A stretch of DNA of 64,000 nucleotides from positions 496,001 through 560,000 of the forward strand of contig NC_015177.1 of NCBI RefSeq assembly GCF_000190735.1, in the 5' to 3' direction. This DNA is from Pseudopedobacter saltans DSM 12145. Its GTDB lineage: Bacteria; Bacteroidota; Bacteroidia; Sphingobacteriales; Sphingobacteriaceae. Below the pieces are notes generated by a model that searched no databases, was not told the origin of the DNA, and saw only the letters and a list, made by a program, of their open reading frames with translations. The position numbers and the translations under genes are program-made. The stretch's first letter is position 1; the number at the start of each line of letters is the position of its first letter. Shown here one piece after another: positions 26,721 through 35,186 of this stretch.

Positions 26721-27444
26721 TGTAGAAGATATTATCCGTTTTATCAATCGGGAAATGGACGAAACGGAACGAACTGATTTTGAAGCTGAACTTGAACAAG
26801 ATAGTCAGTTAAAGGCAGATTATGAGCTTTATATTAAGATAAATGGCGCTTTAAAAGCTCATAAACATAGAAATGATATAGATGATCTGGCATTTAAAGA
26901 AAATCTGCGAAGGTTAAAATGGGACTATTTTAGCAATCAGGAAGAAACACCGGTTAGAAAACTTCGGATAAATAAATTCTATTACGTTGCCGCTGCAATT
27001 CTTATGGCGCTATTTATCTGGGCGCCATGGAATCAGAATAGCTATAATGAGTTTTTTGATGCAAAAATGGTTTCTGTTGAAGAAAGGGGAAGTGGTGATA
27101 ATATCAGTTTGCTAAAAGATGCAACCGAAGCTTTTAATAAACATCGCTTTGAAGAGGCAAAAGGAAAGCTGAAAACATTATTAGCTACTGATCCAGATAA
27201 TGATATGCTGAAGTTTTATTATGGTGTTTCTCTAAGTCAAACTAATAATTTTGAGCAATCAAAAGAATATCTAGAACAGGTTTATCAGGGAGAATCAATA
27301 TTTAAAGATGAGGCCGCTTATTATCTGGCCTTGGCTTACCTGGGAAAGAAGGATAAAAAGAACGCTGAAGAATGGCTCAAAAAAATAGATCGGGAATCTG
27401 GTGTTTATAGAAAGTCTAGGTTGCTATTGAAAGAAATACAGTAG
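26707..27444 (+). CDS. Membrane protein with anti-sigma-like N-terminus and periplasmic TPRs
   Basis: 245 residues. The cytoplasmic N-terminus (IIRFINREMDETERTDFEAELEQD) has the acidic helical pattern of zinc-free anti-sigma domains. One membrane helix follows (about 97-110, FYYVAAAILMALFIW). The periplasmic C-terminus carries TPR-like repeats (AFNKHRFEEAKGKLKTLLATDPDNDML, EYLEQVYQGESIFKDEAAYYLALAYLGKKD). The start ATG lies within the sigma gene. Likely holds the sigma factor inactive and senses a periplasmic partner through its TPRs, possibly TPR-CHAT protein activity; that part is inference. Confidence 0.72.
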   Translation: MNRFNVEDIIRFINREMDETERTDFEAELEQDSQLKADYELYIKINGALKAHKHRNDIDDLAFKENLRRLKWDYFSNQEETPVRKLRINKFYYVAAAILMALFIWAPWNQNSYNEFFDAKMVSVEERGSGDNISLLKDATEAFNKHRFEEAKGKLKTLLATDPDNDMLKFYYGVSLSQTNNFEQSKEYLEQVYQGESIFKDEAAYYLALAYLGKKDKKNAEEWLKKIDRESGVYRKSRLLLKEIQ

Positions 27445-27555
27445 TTGAATAAAAATCTGATAGCTAATAACATAGGAAAATCCATCTCCTTAGTGTATTT
27501 ACTCTTCATGTTGTTTTTCTTTTCTGAAATCGGATAATCCATAATATTAGATTGA

Positions 27556-27590
27556 TTTAACAGCAAATTACATTAAAACTATTACTTTTG
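27556..27590 (+). promoter_or_regulatory. Promoter of the thrS-infC-rpmI-rplT operon
   Basis: TACTTTTG (27583-27590) matches the -7 box and TTTA (27556-27559) may serve as -33 with a 23-base spacer. The leader of about 58 bases carries a small hairpin, ACACTTA/TAAGTGT (27597-27616), which may be regulatory. Confidence 0.55.
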
Positions 27591-27654
27591 CACCTCACAC
27601 TTACTTGTATAAGTGTATTGAAATATTTTTTATAAACATTAAATCATGTTGTAA

Positions 27655-29583
27655 ATGATTAAAATTACACTTCCCGATGGTTCCGTAAGGGAATATGAAA
27701 AGGGAACAACAGCACATCAAATAGCGCTTTCCATTTCGGAAGGTTTAGCAAGGAACGTATTAGCAGCAGAAGTAAACGGAGAAGTTTGGGATTCTTCCAG
27801 ACCGATAGAGCATGATGCTACCGTTAAATTATTGACATGGAATGATGATGAAGGAAAGTCTACTTTCTGGCACTCATCAGCCCACTTATTAGCGGAAGCT
27901 TTGGAAGCACTTTATCCGGGTACGAAATTTGGTATCGGTCCGGCAATCGAAACGGGATTTTATTATGATGTAGATTTCGGTGACAGAGACTTTTCTTCAG
28001 ACGATTTGAGAAAAATCGAGGATAAGATGCTGGAATTGGCAAAAACAAAGGAAACTTTCGAAAGAAAAGCCGTTTCTAAGTCTGATGCTTTAGCCTATTT
28101 TACTGAAAAGGGCGATGAGTATAAATTAGATTTGATTAAGGATCTTGAAGATGGAAAAATTACTTTCTATAGCCAGGGGAACTTTACCGATTTATGCCGC
28201 GGACCACATATACCGCATACAGGATTTATCAAAGCGCTGAAGTTGACTAATGTAGCCGGAGCTTATTGGAGAGGAGATGAATCAAGAAAGCAGTTAACCC
28301 GTATTTATGGGGTTTCTTTTCCTAAGCAAAGCGAGCTTACAGAATATATACAACGTATAGAAGAAGCCAAAAAACGTGATCACAGAAAGTTAGGAAAGGA
28401 GTTGGAATTATTCACTTTCTCAGAAAAAGTTGGTTTAGGTTTGCCGTTGTGGTTACCTAAAGGAACAGCTTTAAGAGAGCGTTTAGTAAGCTTTTTACAA
28501 AAAGCTCAACAAAAAGCGGGTTACGATCAGGTTATAACTCCGCATATCGGTCATAAGAATTTATATATTACTTCCGGACACTACGATAAATACGGAGCGG
28601 ATTCTTTTCAACCAATAAAAACTCCACAAGAGGGAGAAGAATTCTTCCTGAAACCAATGAATTGTCCGCATCATTGCGAAATTTATAAATCAAAACCAAG
28701 ATCATATAAAGATCTTCCGGTAAGATTGGCAGAATTTGGTACAGTTTATCGTTATGAGCAAAGTGGTGAACTTCATGGATTGACTCGCGTAAGAGGGTTT
28801 ACTCAGGATGATGCTCACTTATTTTGTCGTCCGGACCAGGTTAAAGAAGAGTTTAAAAAAGTAATCGATTTAGTATTGTATGTTTTCAAAGCTTTAGGTT
28901 TTGATGAGTATATAGCTCAGGTTTCGCTAAGAGATCCTGAAAATAAATCGAAATATATTGGATCTGATGAAAACTGGATATTAGCTGAAAATGCGATCAT
29001 TGAGGCTGCTGCGGAAAAAGGCTTGCCTACTGTTGTAGAAACCGGTGAAGCGGCATTCTATGGGCCAAAATTGGATTTCATGGTTAAAGATGCCCTTGGA
29101 CGTAAATGGCAATTGGGAACCATTCAGGTAGATTACAACCTGCCAGAGCGTTTCGAGTTGGAATATACAGGAAGTGACAATCAAAAACACAGGCCGGTAA
29201 TGATTCACAGAGCACCTTTTGGATCTCTGGAAAGATTTGTTGCCGTGTTGATAGAGCATTGTGCTGGTAACTTCCCGTTATGGCTTACACCAGAGCAATT
29301 TATAGTTCTTCCGATTTCAGAAAAATTTGAGGAATATGGTAAAAAAGTTTTAGATTCATTAAATAATTCCGATATTCGCGGCTTGATTGACCTACGTGAC
29401 GAAAAGATAGGAAGGAAGATTCGTGACGCAGAGGTTAAGAAGCTTCCGTACATGTTAATTATAGGCGAAAAAGAAATGCAGGATGGCATGGTTTCTGTTC
29501 GTAAGCATGGCGAAGGTGATAAAGGAAGTATGACAATAGAAGAATTTAAAAGTCTTCTGTTAGACGAAATAAAAATTAAATAA
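27655..29583 (+). CDS. thrS: Threonyl-tRNA synthetase
   Basis: 642 residues with the full ThrRS layout: TGS domain (1-60), editing domain with the HxxxH pair His73/His77 (HSSAHLL) and the TDLCRGPH segment, a class II catalytic core with zinc-ligand Cys337 ([10 protein letters not shown]), motif 2 ([29 protein letters not shown]) and motif 3 ([21 protein letters not shown]). The C-terminal anticodon-binding domain starts near 545. It charges tRNA-Thr and clears mischarged Ser-tRNA-Thr. First gene of the conserved thrS-infC-rpmI-rplT operon. Confidence 0.97.
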   Translation: MIKITLPDGSVREYEKGTTAHQIALSISEGLARNVLAAEVNGEVWDSSRPIEHDATVKLLTWNDDEGKSTFWHSSAHLLAEALEALYPGTKFGIGPAIETGFYYDVDFGDRDFSSDDLRKIEDKMLELAKTKETFERKAVSKSDALAYFTEKGDEYKLDLIKDLEDGKITFYSQGNFTDLCRGPHIPHTGFIKALKLTNVAGAYWRGDESRKQLTRIYGVSFPKQSELTEYIQRIEEAKKRDHRKLGKELELFTFSEKVGLGLPLWLPKGTALRERLVSFLQKAQQKAGYDQVITPHIGHKNLYITSGHYDKYGADSFQPIKTPQEGEEFFLKPMNCPHHCEIYKSKPRSYKDLPVRLAEFGTVYRYEQSGELHGLTRVRGFTQDDAHLFCRPDQVKEEFKKVIDLVLYVFKALGFDEYIAQVSLRDPENKSKYIGSDENWILAENAIIEAAAEKGLPTVVETGEAAFYGPKLDFMVKDALGRKWQLGTIQVDYNLPERFELEYTGSDNQKHRPVMIHRAPFGSLERFVAVLIEHCAGNFPLWLTPEQFIVLPISEKFEEYGKKVLDSLNNSDIRGLIDLRDEKIGRKIRDAEVKKLPYMLIIGEKEMQDGMVSVRKHGEGDKGSMTIEEFKSLLLDEIKIK

Positions 29584-29591
29584 CAAAAACT

Positions 29592-29597
29592 GGAGGA
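29592..29597 (+). promoter_or_regulatory. Unusual strong Shine-Dalgarno sequence before infC
   Basis: GGAGGA stands out because Bacteroidota genes rarely use Shine-Dalgarno sites. Its spacing (5 bases) fits an ATA codon at 29603 better than the TTG at 29615 (17 bases away). Confidence 0.5.
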
Positions 29598-29614
29598 ATC
29601 TTATAAAAACGAAT

Positions 29615-30160
29615 TTGAATCCGAACAATAACAAAAGAAGAACTACAGAGCCAGCTCATAATATCAATAGAAGAATTAGAGCTAAGGAAGTAAGGGTAGT
29701 AGGAGAAGATATAGAGCAAGGTGTTTATCCTATAGAACAAGCACTAGCTATGGCAGAAGAACAAGAGTTAGATCTTGTGGAAATCTCTCCTAATGCTAAT
29801 CCGCCTGTGTGTAGAATTATTGATTATAACAAGTTTATCTACGAGCAAAAGAAAAAGCTTAAAGAGATTAAAGCTAATGCTAAGCAGACTGTTATAAAAG
29901 AAATCCGTTTCGGTCCTAATACCAGTGATCACGATTACCAGTTTAAATTAAAACATGCTATAAGCTTCCTGGAGGCAGGAGAGAAGGTAAGAGCTTATGT
30001 GCATTTTAAAGGAAGAGCTATTGTTTATAAAGAAAAAGGAGAGATCCTGTTATTGAAATTTGCTCAGGCTTTAGAAGATTATGGTAAAGTAGAACTATTA
30101 CCTAAGTTAGAGGGTAAAAGAATGTTCTTAACAGTAGCACCTAAAACGACTAAAAAATAA
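29615..30160 (+). CDS. infC: Translation initiation factor IF-3
   Basis: 181 residues from TTG 29615; both IF-3 domains are complete: N-domain ([44 protein letters not shown]) and C-domain ([40 protein letters not shown]). IF-3 binds the 30S subunit, proofreads start codons and blocks premature 50S joining. No ATG is available: candidates are TTG 29615 or ATA 29603, the latter well spaced from GGAGGA. infC in many bacteria uses a rare start so that IF-3 represses its own synthesis; the pattern here is consistent with that. Confidence 0.95.
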   Translation: MNPNNNKRRTTEPAHNINRRIRAKEVRVVGEDIEQGVYPIEQALAMAEEQELDLVEISPNANPPVCRIIDYNKFIYEQKKKLKEIKANAKQTVIKEIRFGPNTSDHDYQFKLKHAISFLEAGEKVRAYVHFKGRAIVYKEKGEILLLKFAQALEDYGKVELLPKLEGKRMFLTVAPKTTKK

Positions 30161-30187
30161 ATTCAGGTTAAATTAAAAAGCATAGTT

Positions 30188-30388
30188 ATGCCAAAAATGA
30201 AAACCAATTCCAGTGCTAAAAAGCGTTTCTCGCTTACTGGAACAGGTAAAGTGAAAAGAAAAAGTGCTTATAAAAGCCACATTCTTACTAAGAAAACTAC
30301 AAAACAAAAACGTAACTTAACTCACACTGCTTATGTACATGAGTCTGATATGGGTAACGTTAAGTTTATGCTTTGTATAGGAAAGTAA
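30188..30388 (+). CDS. rpmI: Large-subunit ribosomal protein bL35
   Basis: 66 residues, very basic, with the bL35 pattern [20 protein letters not shown] at the start, then [16 protein letters not shown] and [11 protein letters not shown]. Structural protein of the 50S subunit. Second ribosomal-factor gene of the infC-rpmI-rplT cluster, 27 bases after infC. Confidence 0.96.
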   Translation: MPKMKTNSSAKKRFSLTGTGKVKRKSAYKSHILTKKTTKQKRNLTHTAYVHESDMGNVKFMLCIGK

Positions 30389-30459
30389 TCTATTAATTAA
30401 CCAGGTACTCGGTTTACAAGAATCTTTTACAGATCACCGCTTACTAAAAATTCAAAATT

Positions 30460-30804
30460 ATGCCACGTTCGGTTAACGCAGTAGCGTCAAGAAGAAGAAG
30501 AAAAAAAATCCTTAACCTAGCAAAAGGTTACTGGGGATCAAGAAGCAAAGTTTATACTATTGCTAAAAATACTGTTGAAAAAGGTTTACAATATGCCTAT
30601 AGAGACAGGAAAGTTAAGAAAAGAGAATTCAGAGCATTATGGATTCAACGTATCAATGCTGGTGCTCGTCAATACGGAGTCTCTTATTCTCAATTAATGG
30701 GAAAATTAGCTGCTAAAAACATTGGTTTAAATAGAAAAGTATTGGCTGATTTAGCAATGAATCATCCAGAAGCTTTTAAAGCTATTGTTGATACAGTAAA
30801 ATAA
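30460..30804 (+). CDS. rplT: Large-subunit ribosomal protein bL20
   Basis: 114 residues with the bL20 N-terminus [20 protein letters not shown], then [47 protein letters not shown]. It binds 23S rRNA early in 50S assembly and represses the operon in several bacteria; the 71-base rpmI-rplT gap could hold a control site, but none was recognised. A strong terminator follows. Confidence 0.97.
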   Translation: MPRSVNAVASRRRRKKILNLAKGYWGSRSKVYTIAKNTVEKGLQYAYRDRKVKKREFRALWIQRINAGARQYGVSYSQLMGKLAAKNIGLNRKVLADLAMNHPEAFKAIVDTVK

Positions 30805-30832
30805 GATACTAGATACGAAAGTTCGTTTTAGG

Positions 30833-30863
30833 AAAAAGTCTGATAATTTATCAGACTTTTTTT
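30833..30863 (+). terminator. Terminator of the thrS-rplT operon
   Basis: The 13-bp perfect stem AAAAAGTCTGATA / TATCAGACTTTTT with a 3-base loop runs into a T-tract, 29 bases after rplT. Confidence 0.93.
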
Positions 30864-30967
30864 GTTTTTATAATGTCATGTTCCCAAGTTTTATTAACAA
30901 AATTTTGATTTTGAATTTTTGTCGACTAAATTAGTAGAGATTGTAAAACCATTTAATATATAATATT

Positions 30968-31603
30968 ATGAGTTTAAAATTAGGAGACATAGCGCCAAAT
31001 TTCAAAGCACAGACTTCGAAAGGCGAAATTGATTTTTATGATTATATAGGAGACAGCTGGGCTGTACTTTTTTCTCATCCTGCAGACTATACTCCGGTAT
31101 GTACAACAGAGCTAGGGAGAACGGCAGCATTACAGGAAGAATTTGAAAAAAGAAATGTAAAGGTTCTTGCACTAAGTGTTGATGATGTCGACTCGCATCA
31201 AGGGTGGATTAAAGATATCAACGAAACGCAGAATGTTGATGTTCAATTTCCAATTATAGCAGATCCTGAACGCAAAATTTCAGAGCTTTATGATTTTATT
31301 CATCCTAATGCAAATGCCACTCTTACAGTAAGATCTTTACTGGTAATTGGGCCAGATAAAACGATTAAGCTAATTATAACTTATCCTGCTTCTACGGGAA
31401 GAAATTTCCAGGAAATATTAAGAGTTATAGATTCCTTACAATTAACAGCTAATTATAGCGTAGCTACTCCTGCCGATTGGAAAGAAGGAGAAGATGTTGT
31501 TGTTTCTAATTCTATTAAGACTGAAGATATTCCGTCAAAATTTCCAAAAGGATTCAGAGAGGTAAAACCTTATTTGAGATTAACTCCCCAGCCGAATAAA
31601 TAA
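30968..31603 (+). CDS. 1-Cys peroxiredoxin (Prx6 type)
   Basis: 211 residues. The peroxidatic Cys45 sits in HPADYTPVCTTELG, and no second Cys exists anywhere in the chain, so a 1-Cys mechanism is expected. The C-terminal extension (VVVSNSIKTEDIPSKFPKGF, PYLRLTPQP) is typical of Prx6/AhpC-TSA bacterial homologues. It reduces hydrogen peroxide and organic or lipid peroxides in the cytosol with an external thiol. Monocistronic with its own terminator. Confidence 0.9.
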   Translation: MSLKLGDIAPNFKAQTSKGEIDFYDYIGDSWAVLFSHPADYTPVCTTELGRTAALQEEFEKRNVKVLALSVDDVDSHQGWIKDINETQNVDVQFPIIADPERKISELYDFIHPNANATLTVRSLLVIGPDKTIKLIITYPASTGRNFQEILRVIDSLQLTANYSVATPADWKEGEDVVVSNSIKTEDIPSKFPKGFREVKPYLRLTPQPNK

Positions 31604-31626
31604 TCAGCATTTTAAGAATACTAACT

Positions 31627-31658
31627 AGGCTGCCTTTTGCGAGACAGCCTTCTTTTTT
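31627..31658 (+). terminator. Terminator after the peroxiredoxin gene
   Basis: AGGCTG (31627-31632) pairs with CAGCCT (31645-31650) and runs into TCTTTTTT. It overlaps the last codon of the convergent AI-2E gene. Confidence 0.8.
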
Positions 31659-32718
31659 ACATGACATTTTCTTTCGGTCTTTCATCGCCAAGTAACACCC
31701 CCCATTGCTTTAAGATTTTTGTTCTATCAAAAATTATTTTTAAAACAGCTATAAGCGGCAGGGCCAGAAACATTCCGGCTATTCCGGCTACTGTTCCACC
31801 TACAATTACTCCAAATATAGCTGCAAAAGCATTTATCTTAACTTTTGATCCAACTATCCTGGGCATTAAGATGTTGTTATCTAAAAATTGTACTACAGAA
31901 ATTATAATTAATACAGTTATTACCGCCGATAATTCCTCAGTAGCGGATAAAGTAAGTAAAACACCAATTATGTTTCCGAAAAGTGCTCCTATGTACGGAA
32001 TGAGATTCAAGATAGCGAAAATAATGGCTATAAGTAACCCATGCTTTATTCCAAAAATAGTCATAAGGCCACCAAGTAATACGGTCATATAACTTATTTG
32101 TATAACTAAACCTAAAAGGTAGTTTTTAATAATGGTCTCTGATTCCTTTAAGCTATCTTTAACCATCTCGTGATCGCTCTCGGAAAACCACATAAAGATG
32201 AACTTTAAGAACAAGTTCTTGTAAAATAACATGAGGTATATGTAAATAGGTAAAAGGCCAAAGAAAACAATAAAACCGGAAAACGAGCCCATGGCACCTC
32301 CTAATATTTGTCCAAGAGAATTTAAGATATTGTTGCTTTGCTCGTTAATAAATTTTGTTTGTTCTTTACTGGAAAAACCAAATTTATTATCTATCCAATG
32401 GCTTAGATTGTTCAGATGATTATTGACGTTTGTTTTAATCTGGTCAAACTCATTAATCAGTTTAGTCACCTGAGCAGAAAAAAACCAAATGATAACTCCT
32501 AAAAAGATAGCTAATAGTAAAATTGAAATTACTATAGACAGAATTTCGGGAATTTTTTTTGATCTTAAAAATCGGTGAACCGGAAGAAGCATAATGCTGA
32601 TGAAGAAGGCGAGTAGTATAGGCATTATAATACTTGCTCCAACATAAAATATTAGGATTACTAATACTATTCCTAATAGTTCGAGAGATCTGATAACTGT
32701 GATAGGGAGTTCTTTCAT
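31657..32718 (-). CDS. AI-2E family membrane transporter
   Basis: 353 residues with about eight membrane helices: an N-terminal pair (LGIVLVILIFYVGASIIMPILLAFFISIMLLPV), a central amphipathic region and a C-terminal cluster (LNLIPYIGALFGNIIGVLLTL, DNNILMPRIVGSKVKINAFAAIFGVIVGG). The IPYIG and P-RIVG-KV-IN motifs identify the AI-2E/PerM superfamily. Members export AI-2 or act as sodium/proton antiporters; substrate here unknown. No luxS is nearby. Confidence 0.85.
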   Translation of the reverse strand: MKELPITVIRSLELLGIVLVILIFYVGASIIMPILLAFFISIMLLPVHRFLRSKKIPEILSIVISILLLAIFLGVIIWFFSAQVTKLINEFDQIKTNVNNHLNNLSHWIDNKFGFSSKEQTKFINEQSNNILNSLGQILGGAMGSFSGFIVFFGLLPIYIYLMLFYKNLFLKFIFMWFSESDHEMVKDSLKESETIIKNYLLGLVIQISYMTVLLGGLMTIFGIKHGLLIAIIFAILNLIPYIGALFGNIIGVLLTLSATEELSAVITVLIIISVVQFLDNNILMPRIVGSKVKINAFAAIFGVIVGGTVAGIAGMFLALPLIAVLKIIFDRTKILKQWGVLLGDERPKENVM

Positions 32719-32797
32719 AATATTATTCGATACCTTAAATACATTTAAAGATATTTTTTTGTTTGAAAACCAGCGGATATTGTTGTAATTCCTTCTT

Positions 32798-32899
32798 TTA
32801 TTTATACCTTAAAGCGTTAATAGGACTGAAATGAGAGACTTTTCCGAGGGGAATGCTACTCAAATAAAATGTGCCGTTGGTAAAACTGCAAAAGATATA
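32798..32899 (-). pseudogene. Candidate C-terminal remnant of a MacB/FtsX-like ABC permease
   Basis: Read on the minus strand, an open frame ends SSIPLGKVSHFSPINALRYK-stop (stop at 32800-32798). The final P-x-N-ALRYK resembles the P-x-(E/N)-ALRYE C-terminus of MacB/FtsX permeases. Upstream the frame continues only briefly and no start codon or membrane helices are found; a neighbouring frame has GISFAVLPTAHF. This suggests a decayed gene end. Short and unverified. Confidence 0.3.
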
Positions 32900-32933
32900 C
32901 CATTGATATATGGTATATTATTAATAGAGCCAA

Positions 32934-33061
32934 CCTTAAAAATGACTTATTATGAATATTACACTTTATCTACCATGCCTCAGTTATAGTTATCAAGATG
33001 GATTTCATTGAGAATTGCACTCATATACTGTTATCTCTGGCTCTTATAGTCATTTTTAAGG
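32934..33061. repeat. 128-base element with 14-bp inverted ends
   Basis: CCTTAAAAATGACT (32934-32947) and AGTCATTTTTAAGG (33048-33061) are perfect inverted copies. The interior has no gene. It could be a MITE-like insertion or a long stem-loop; no target-site duplication is evident. Confidence 0.5.
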
Positions 33062-33168
33062 GTGTATTCACGAAGCTTTCTTTACAGATGTAATTTGTGT
33101 TCATAATGCCTATATTGTTTGTAATAAGGTAATAATGGTTAATATAGGTGCTTTGGGAGGCAACAAAC

Positions 33169-33201
33169 AAAAAATCCCAAGATTCTTTCTTGGGATTTTT
33201 T
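33169..33201 (-). terminator. Bidirectional-looking terminator of rpoD
   Basis: The 14-bp perfect stem AAAAAATCCCAAGA / TCTTGGGATTTTTT has a 5-base loop, 20 bases downstream of the rpoD stop, with T-runs on both strands. Confidence 0.92.
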
Positions 33202-33220
33202 GTTTTATTCTCAGGATTTT

Positions 33221-34081
33221 TTATCCTAAATAAGATTTTAAGATCTTACTTCTGGAAGTATGTCGTAATCTTTGTAAGGCTTTGTCCTTAATCTGACGTA
33301 CACGCTCTCTGGTTAAATTAAATTTTTCTCCGATTTCTTCTAAAGATAGAGGGTGATTGGAACCTAAACCGAAGAATAATACGATAATTTCTCTTTCTCT
33401 TTCTGTCAATGTAGACAATGAGCGTTTAATTTCTTCTGATAAAGATTCGTCAATTAACATACTGTCTGTGTTTGGATTATCATTTTCCAAAACATCCAAT
33501 AATGTATTTTCCTCGCCCTGAACAAATGGAGCATCCATAGATACATGACGACCTGAATTACTTAAAGTGTCAGAAATTTTATCAACTGTAGTTTCTAAAA
33601 TGTCTGCTAACTCTTCAGGAGACGGTTCTCTTTCATATTCCTGCTCTAGTTTAGAGAACGCTTTGCTGATCTTACTTAATGAACCTACTTGGTTTAATGG
33701 CAAACGTACGATACGAGATTGCTCTGCTATGGCTTGTAAGATAGATTGGCGTATCCACCAAACGGCATAAGAAATGAATTTGAAACCTTTAGTTTCATCA
33801 AATCTTTTTGCGGCTTTGATGAGGCCGAGATTACCTTCGTTGATTAAATCACCTAAGGTTAATCCTTGATTTTGGTATTGTTTTGCTACGGAAACAACGA
33901 AACGTAAATTTGTTTTTGTTAAGCGCTCTAGGGCTGCCTGATCGCCTTCTCTGATTTTTTGTGCGAGGATAACTTCCTCTTCTGCTGTAATTAGATCAAC
34001 TTTACCAATTTCGTGAAGGTACTTATCCAATGATTGTGATTCACGGTTGGTGATTGATTGCGTAATCTTGAGTTGTCTCAT
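33221..34081 (-). CDS. rpoD: Primary sigma factor RpoD (Bacteroidota short form)
   Basis: 286 residues: only a short region 1.2 ([20 protein letters not shown]) and no region 1.1, as in Bacteroidota housekeeping sigma. Region 2 ([56 protein letters not shown]), region 3 ([17 protein letters not shown]) and region 4 ([38 protein letters not shown]) are complete. It directs RNA polymerase to the TTTG/TAnnTTTG promoters seen in this window. Confidence 0.94.
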   Translation of the reverse strand: MRQLKITQSITNRESQSLDKYLHEIGKVDLITAEEEVILAQKIREGDQAALERLTKTNLRFVVSVAKQYQNQGLTLGDLINEGNLGLIKAAKRFDETKGFKFISYAVWWIRQSILQAIAEQSRIVRLPLNQVGSLSKISKAFSKLEQEYEREPSPEELADILETTVDKISDTLSNSGRHVSMDAPFVQGEENTLLDVLENDNPNTDSMLIDESLSEEIKRSLSTLTEREREIIVLFFGLGSNHPLSLEEIGEKFNLTRERVRQIKDKALQRLRHTSRSKILKSYLG

Positions 34082-34117
34082 CTATTTATAAAATATACAC
34101 TATTCGTATAAAGTGTG

Positions 34118-34125
34118 CAAATCTA
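34118..34125 (-). promoter_or_regulatory. Possible -7 box for rpoD
   Basis: On the minus strand TAGATTTG matches TAnnTTTG, 36 bases before the rpoD ATG. No convincing -33 partner. Confidence 0.35.
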
Positions 34126-34273
34126 AGCAAACTTTGAGATATATAACGTTTATTTTTGGAAAATGTTAGGGATTTTTTTAATTAATTGCACAAACTACAT
34201 TTGCCTGACATAGCAATCCTTTGAGATGATGTCTTATCTAAAGATACAATAATTTATTTAGGTTCAAAAAAGA

Positions 34274-35119
34274 TTAAGTGAAAACAGAATTGAGAGAAAA
34301 AGTCTTATCTGATCTTATTCCTTTGTCAGTATTTTTAAGTGTGCAACATTCATTCATTGGATCGTGTTCGAGGTAAAGGATATAATTATTATCCAATGCC
34401 TCTTTTAAAAAAATCGCTTTTTCGTCTAGCGTTTTAAGAGGAAACATATCATAAGACATGATATAGGGAAGAGGAATGTGCCCGACGGAAGGCAGTAAGT
34501 CTGCCATATATAAAATAGTTTTTCCATTATAGTTTATTTGTGGGAGCATCATGGCATCGGTGTGTCCATAAACAAATCGGATTTTAATATTTTCGGAGAA
34601 AGAAATTCCATCTTTAACTTCTATAAACTTCAATTGCCCACTCTCTTTTATCGGTAAGATATTCTCCTTTAAAAAGGATGCTTTCTCTCTGGCATTTGGA
34701 TGGATGGCCCAATTCCAATGTTCTTCATTTGACCAATAAGTTGCATTCTTAAAAGTTAGTTCCAATTTGTCGCCTTTTTTAGAGACTGCTCCACCTACAT
34801 GGTCAAAATGCAGATGTGTAAGTATTACATCAGTGATATCATCTTCATGAAATCCTGCTTGATGTATAGAAGACAATAAATTGTCACTCCCATGCAAATA
34901 GTAGTGGCTAAAAAACTTATCGTCCTGTTTGTTCCCTAAGCCTGTATCTATTAATATAAGACGATTATTTTCTTCTACGAGGAGGCATCTGGTTGCCCAG
35001 GAGCACATATTGTTCTCATCGGCAGGATTTGTTCTGCTCCAAATAGATTTTGGAACCACGCCAAACATAGCACCACCATCGAGCTTGAAAAATCCCGCTT
35101 CTATTGTGTGTAGCTTCAT
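34274..35119 (-). CDS. MBL-fold metallo-hydrolase
   Basis: 281 residues with the metal-binding motif LTHLHFDHVGG, later ligands in VYGHTDAMM and ADLLPS, and an HDPMNECC-type His near the C-terminus. This layout resembles quorum-quenching lactonases and other binuclear zinc hydrolases, but the substrate cannot be read from sequence. Cytoplasmic; its ATG lies 68 bases downstream of the lpdA stop codon, with the lpdA terminator between. Confidence 0.85.
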   Translation of the reverse strand: MKLHTIEAGFFKLDGGAMFGVVPKSIWSRTNPADENNMCSWATRCLLVEENNRLILIDTGLGNKQDDKFFSHYYLHGSDNLLSSIHQAGFHEDDITDVILTHLHFDHVGGAVSKKGDKLELTFKNATYWSNEEHWNWAIHPNAREKASFLKENILPIKESGQLKFIEVKDGISFSENIKIRFVYGHTDAMMLPQINYNGKTILYMADLLPSVGHIPLPYIMSYDMFPLKTLDEKAIFLKEALDNNYILYLEHDPMNECCTLKNTDKGIRSDKTFSLNSVFT

Positions 35120-35131
35120 AAGTGTAAATAT

Positions 35132-35166
35132 AAAAAAAAGCTTAACCGATTATCTCGATTAAGCTT
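35132..35166 (-). terminator. Terminator of lpdA
   Basis: On the minus strand the stem AAGCTTAA / TTAAGCTT, extended by TCG/CGA, is followed by eight Ts, 21 bases after the lpdA stop. Confidence 0.85.
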
Positions 35167-35186
35167 CTACATCTAAAAAAATAATT

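Larger units (their letters stand above)
32719..33168. other. 450-base intergenic region without an intact gene
   Basis: Between the AI-2E gene and the rpoD terminator. It contains a candidate transporter remnant (32798-32899), a short inverted pair TACCAT/ATGGTA (32899-32916) and a 128-base element bounded by 14-bp perfect inverted repeats (32934-33061). No promoter or RNA gene was recognised. Confidence 0.7.

Noticed and set aside
31637-32092. 151-residue plus-strand open frame opposite the AI-2E gene
   Set aside because: Antisense to conserved transporter motifs; shadow frame.
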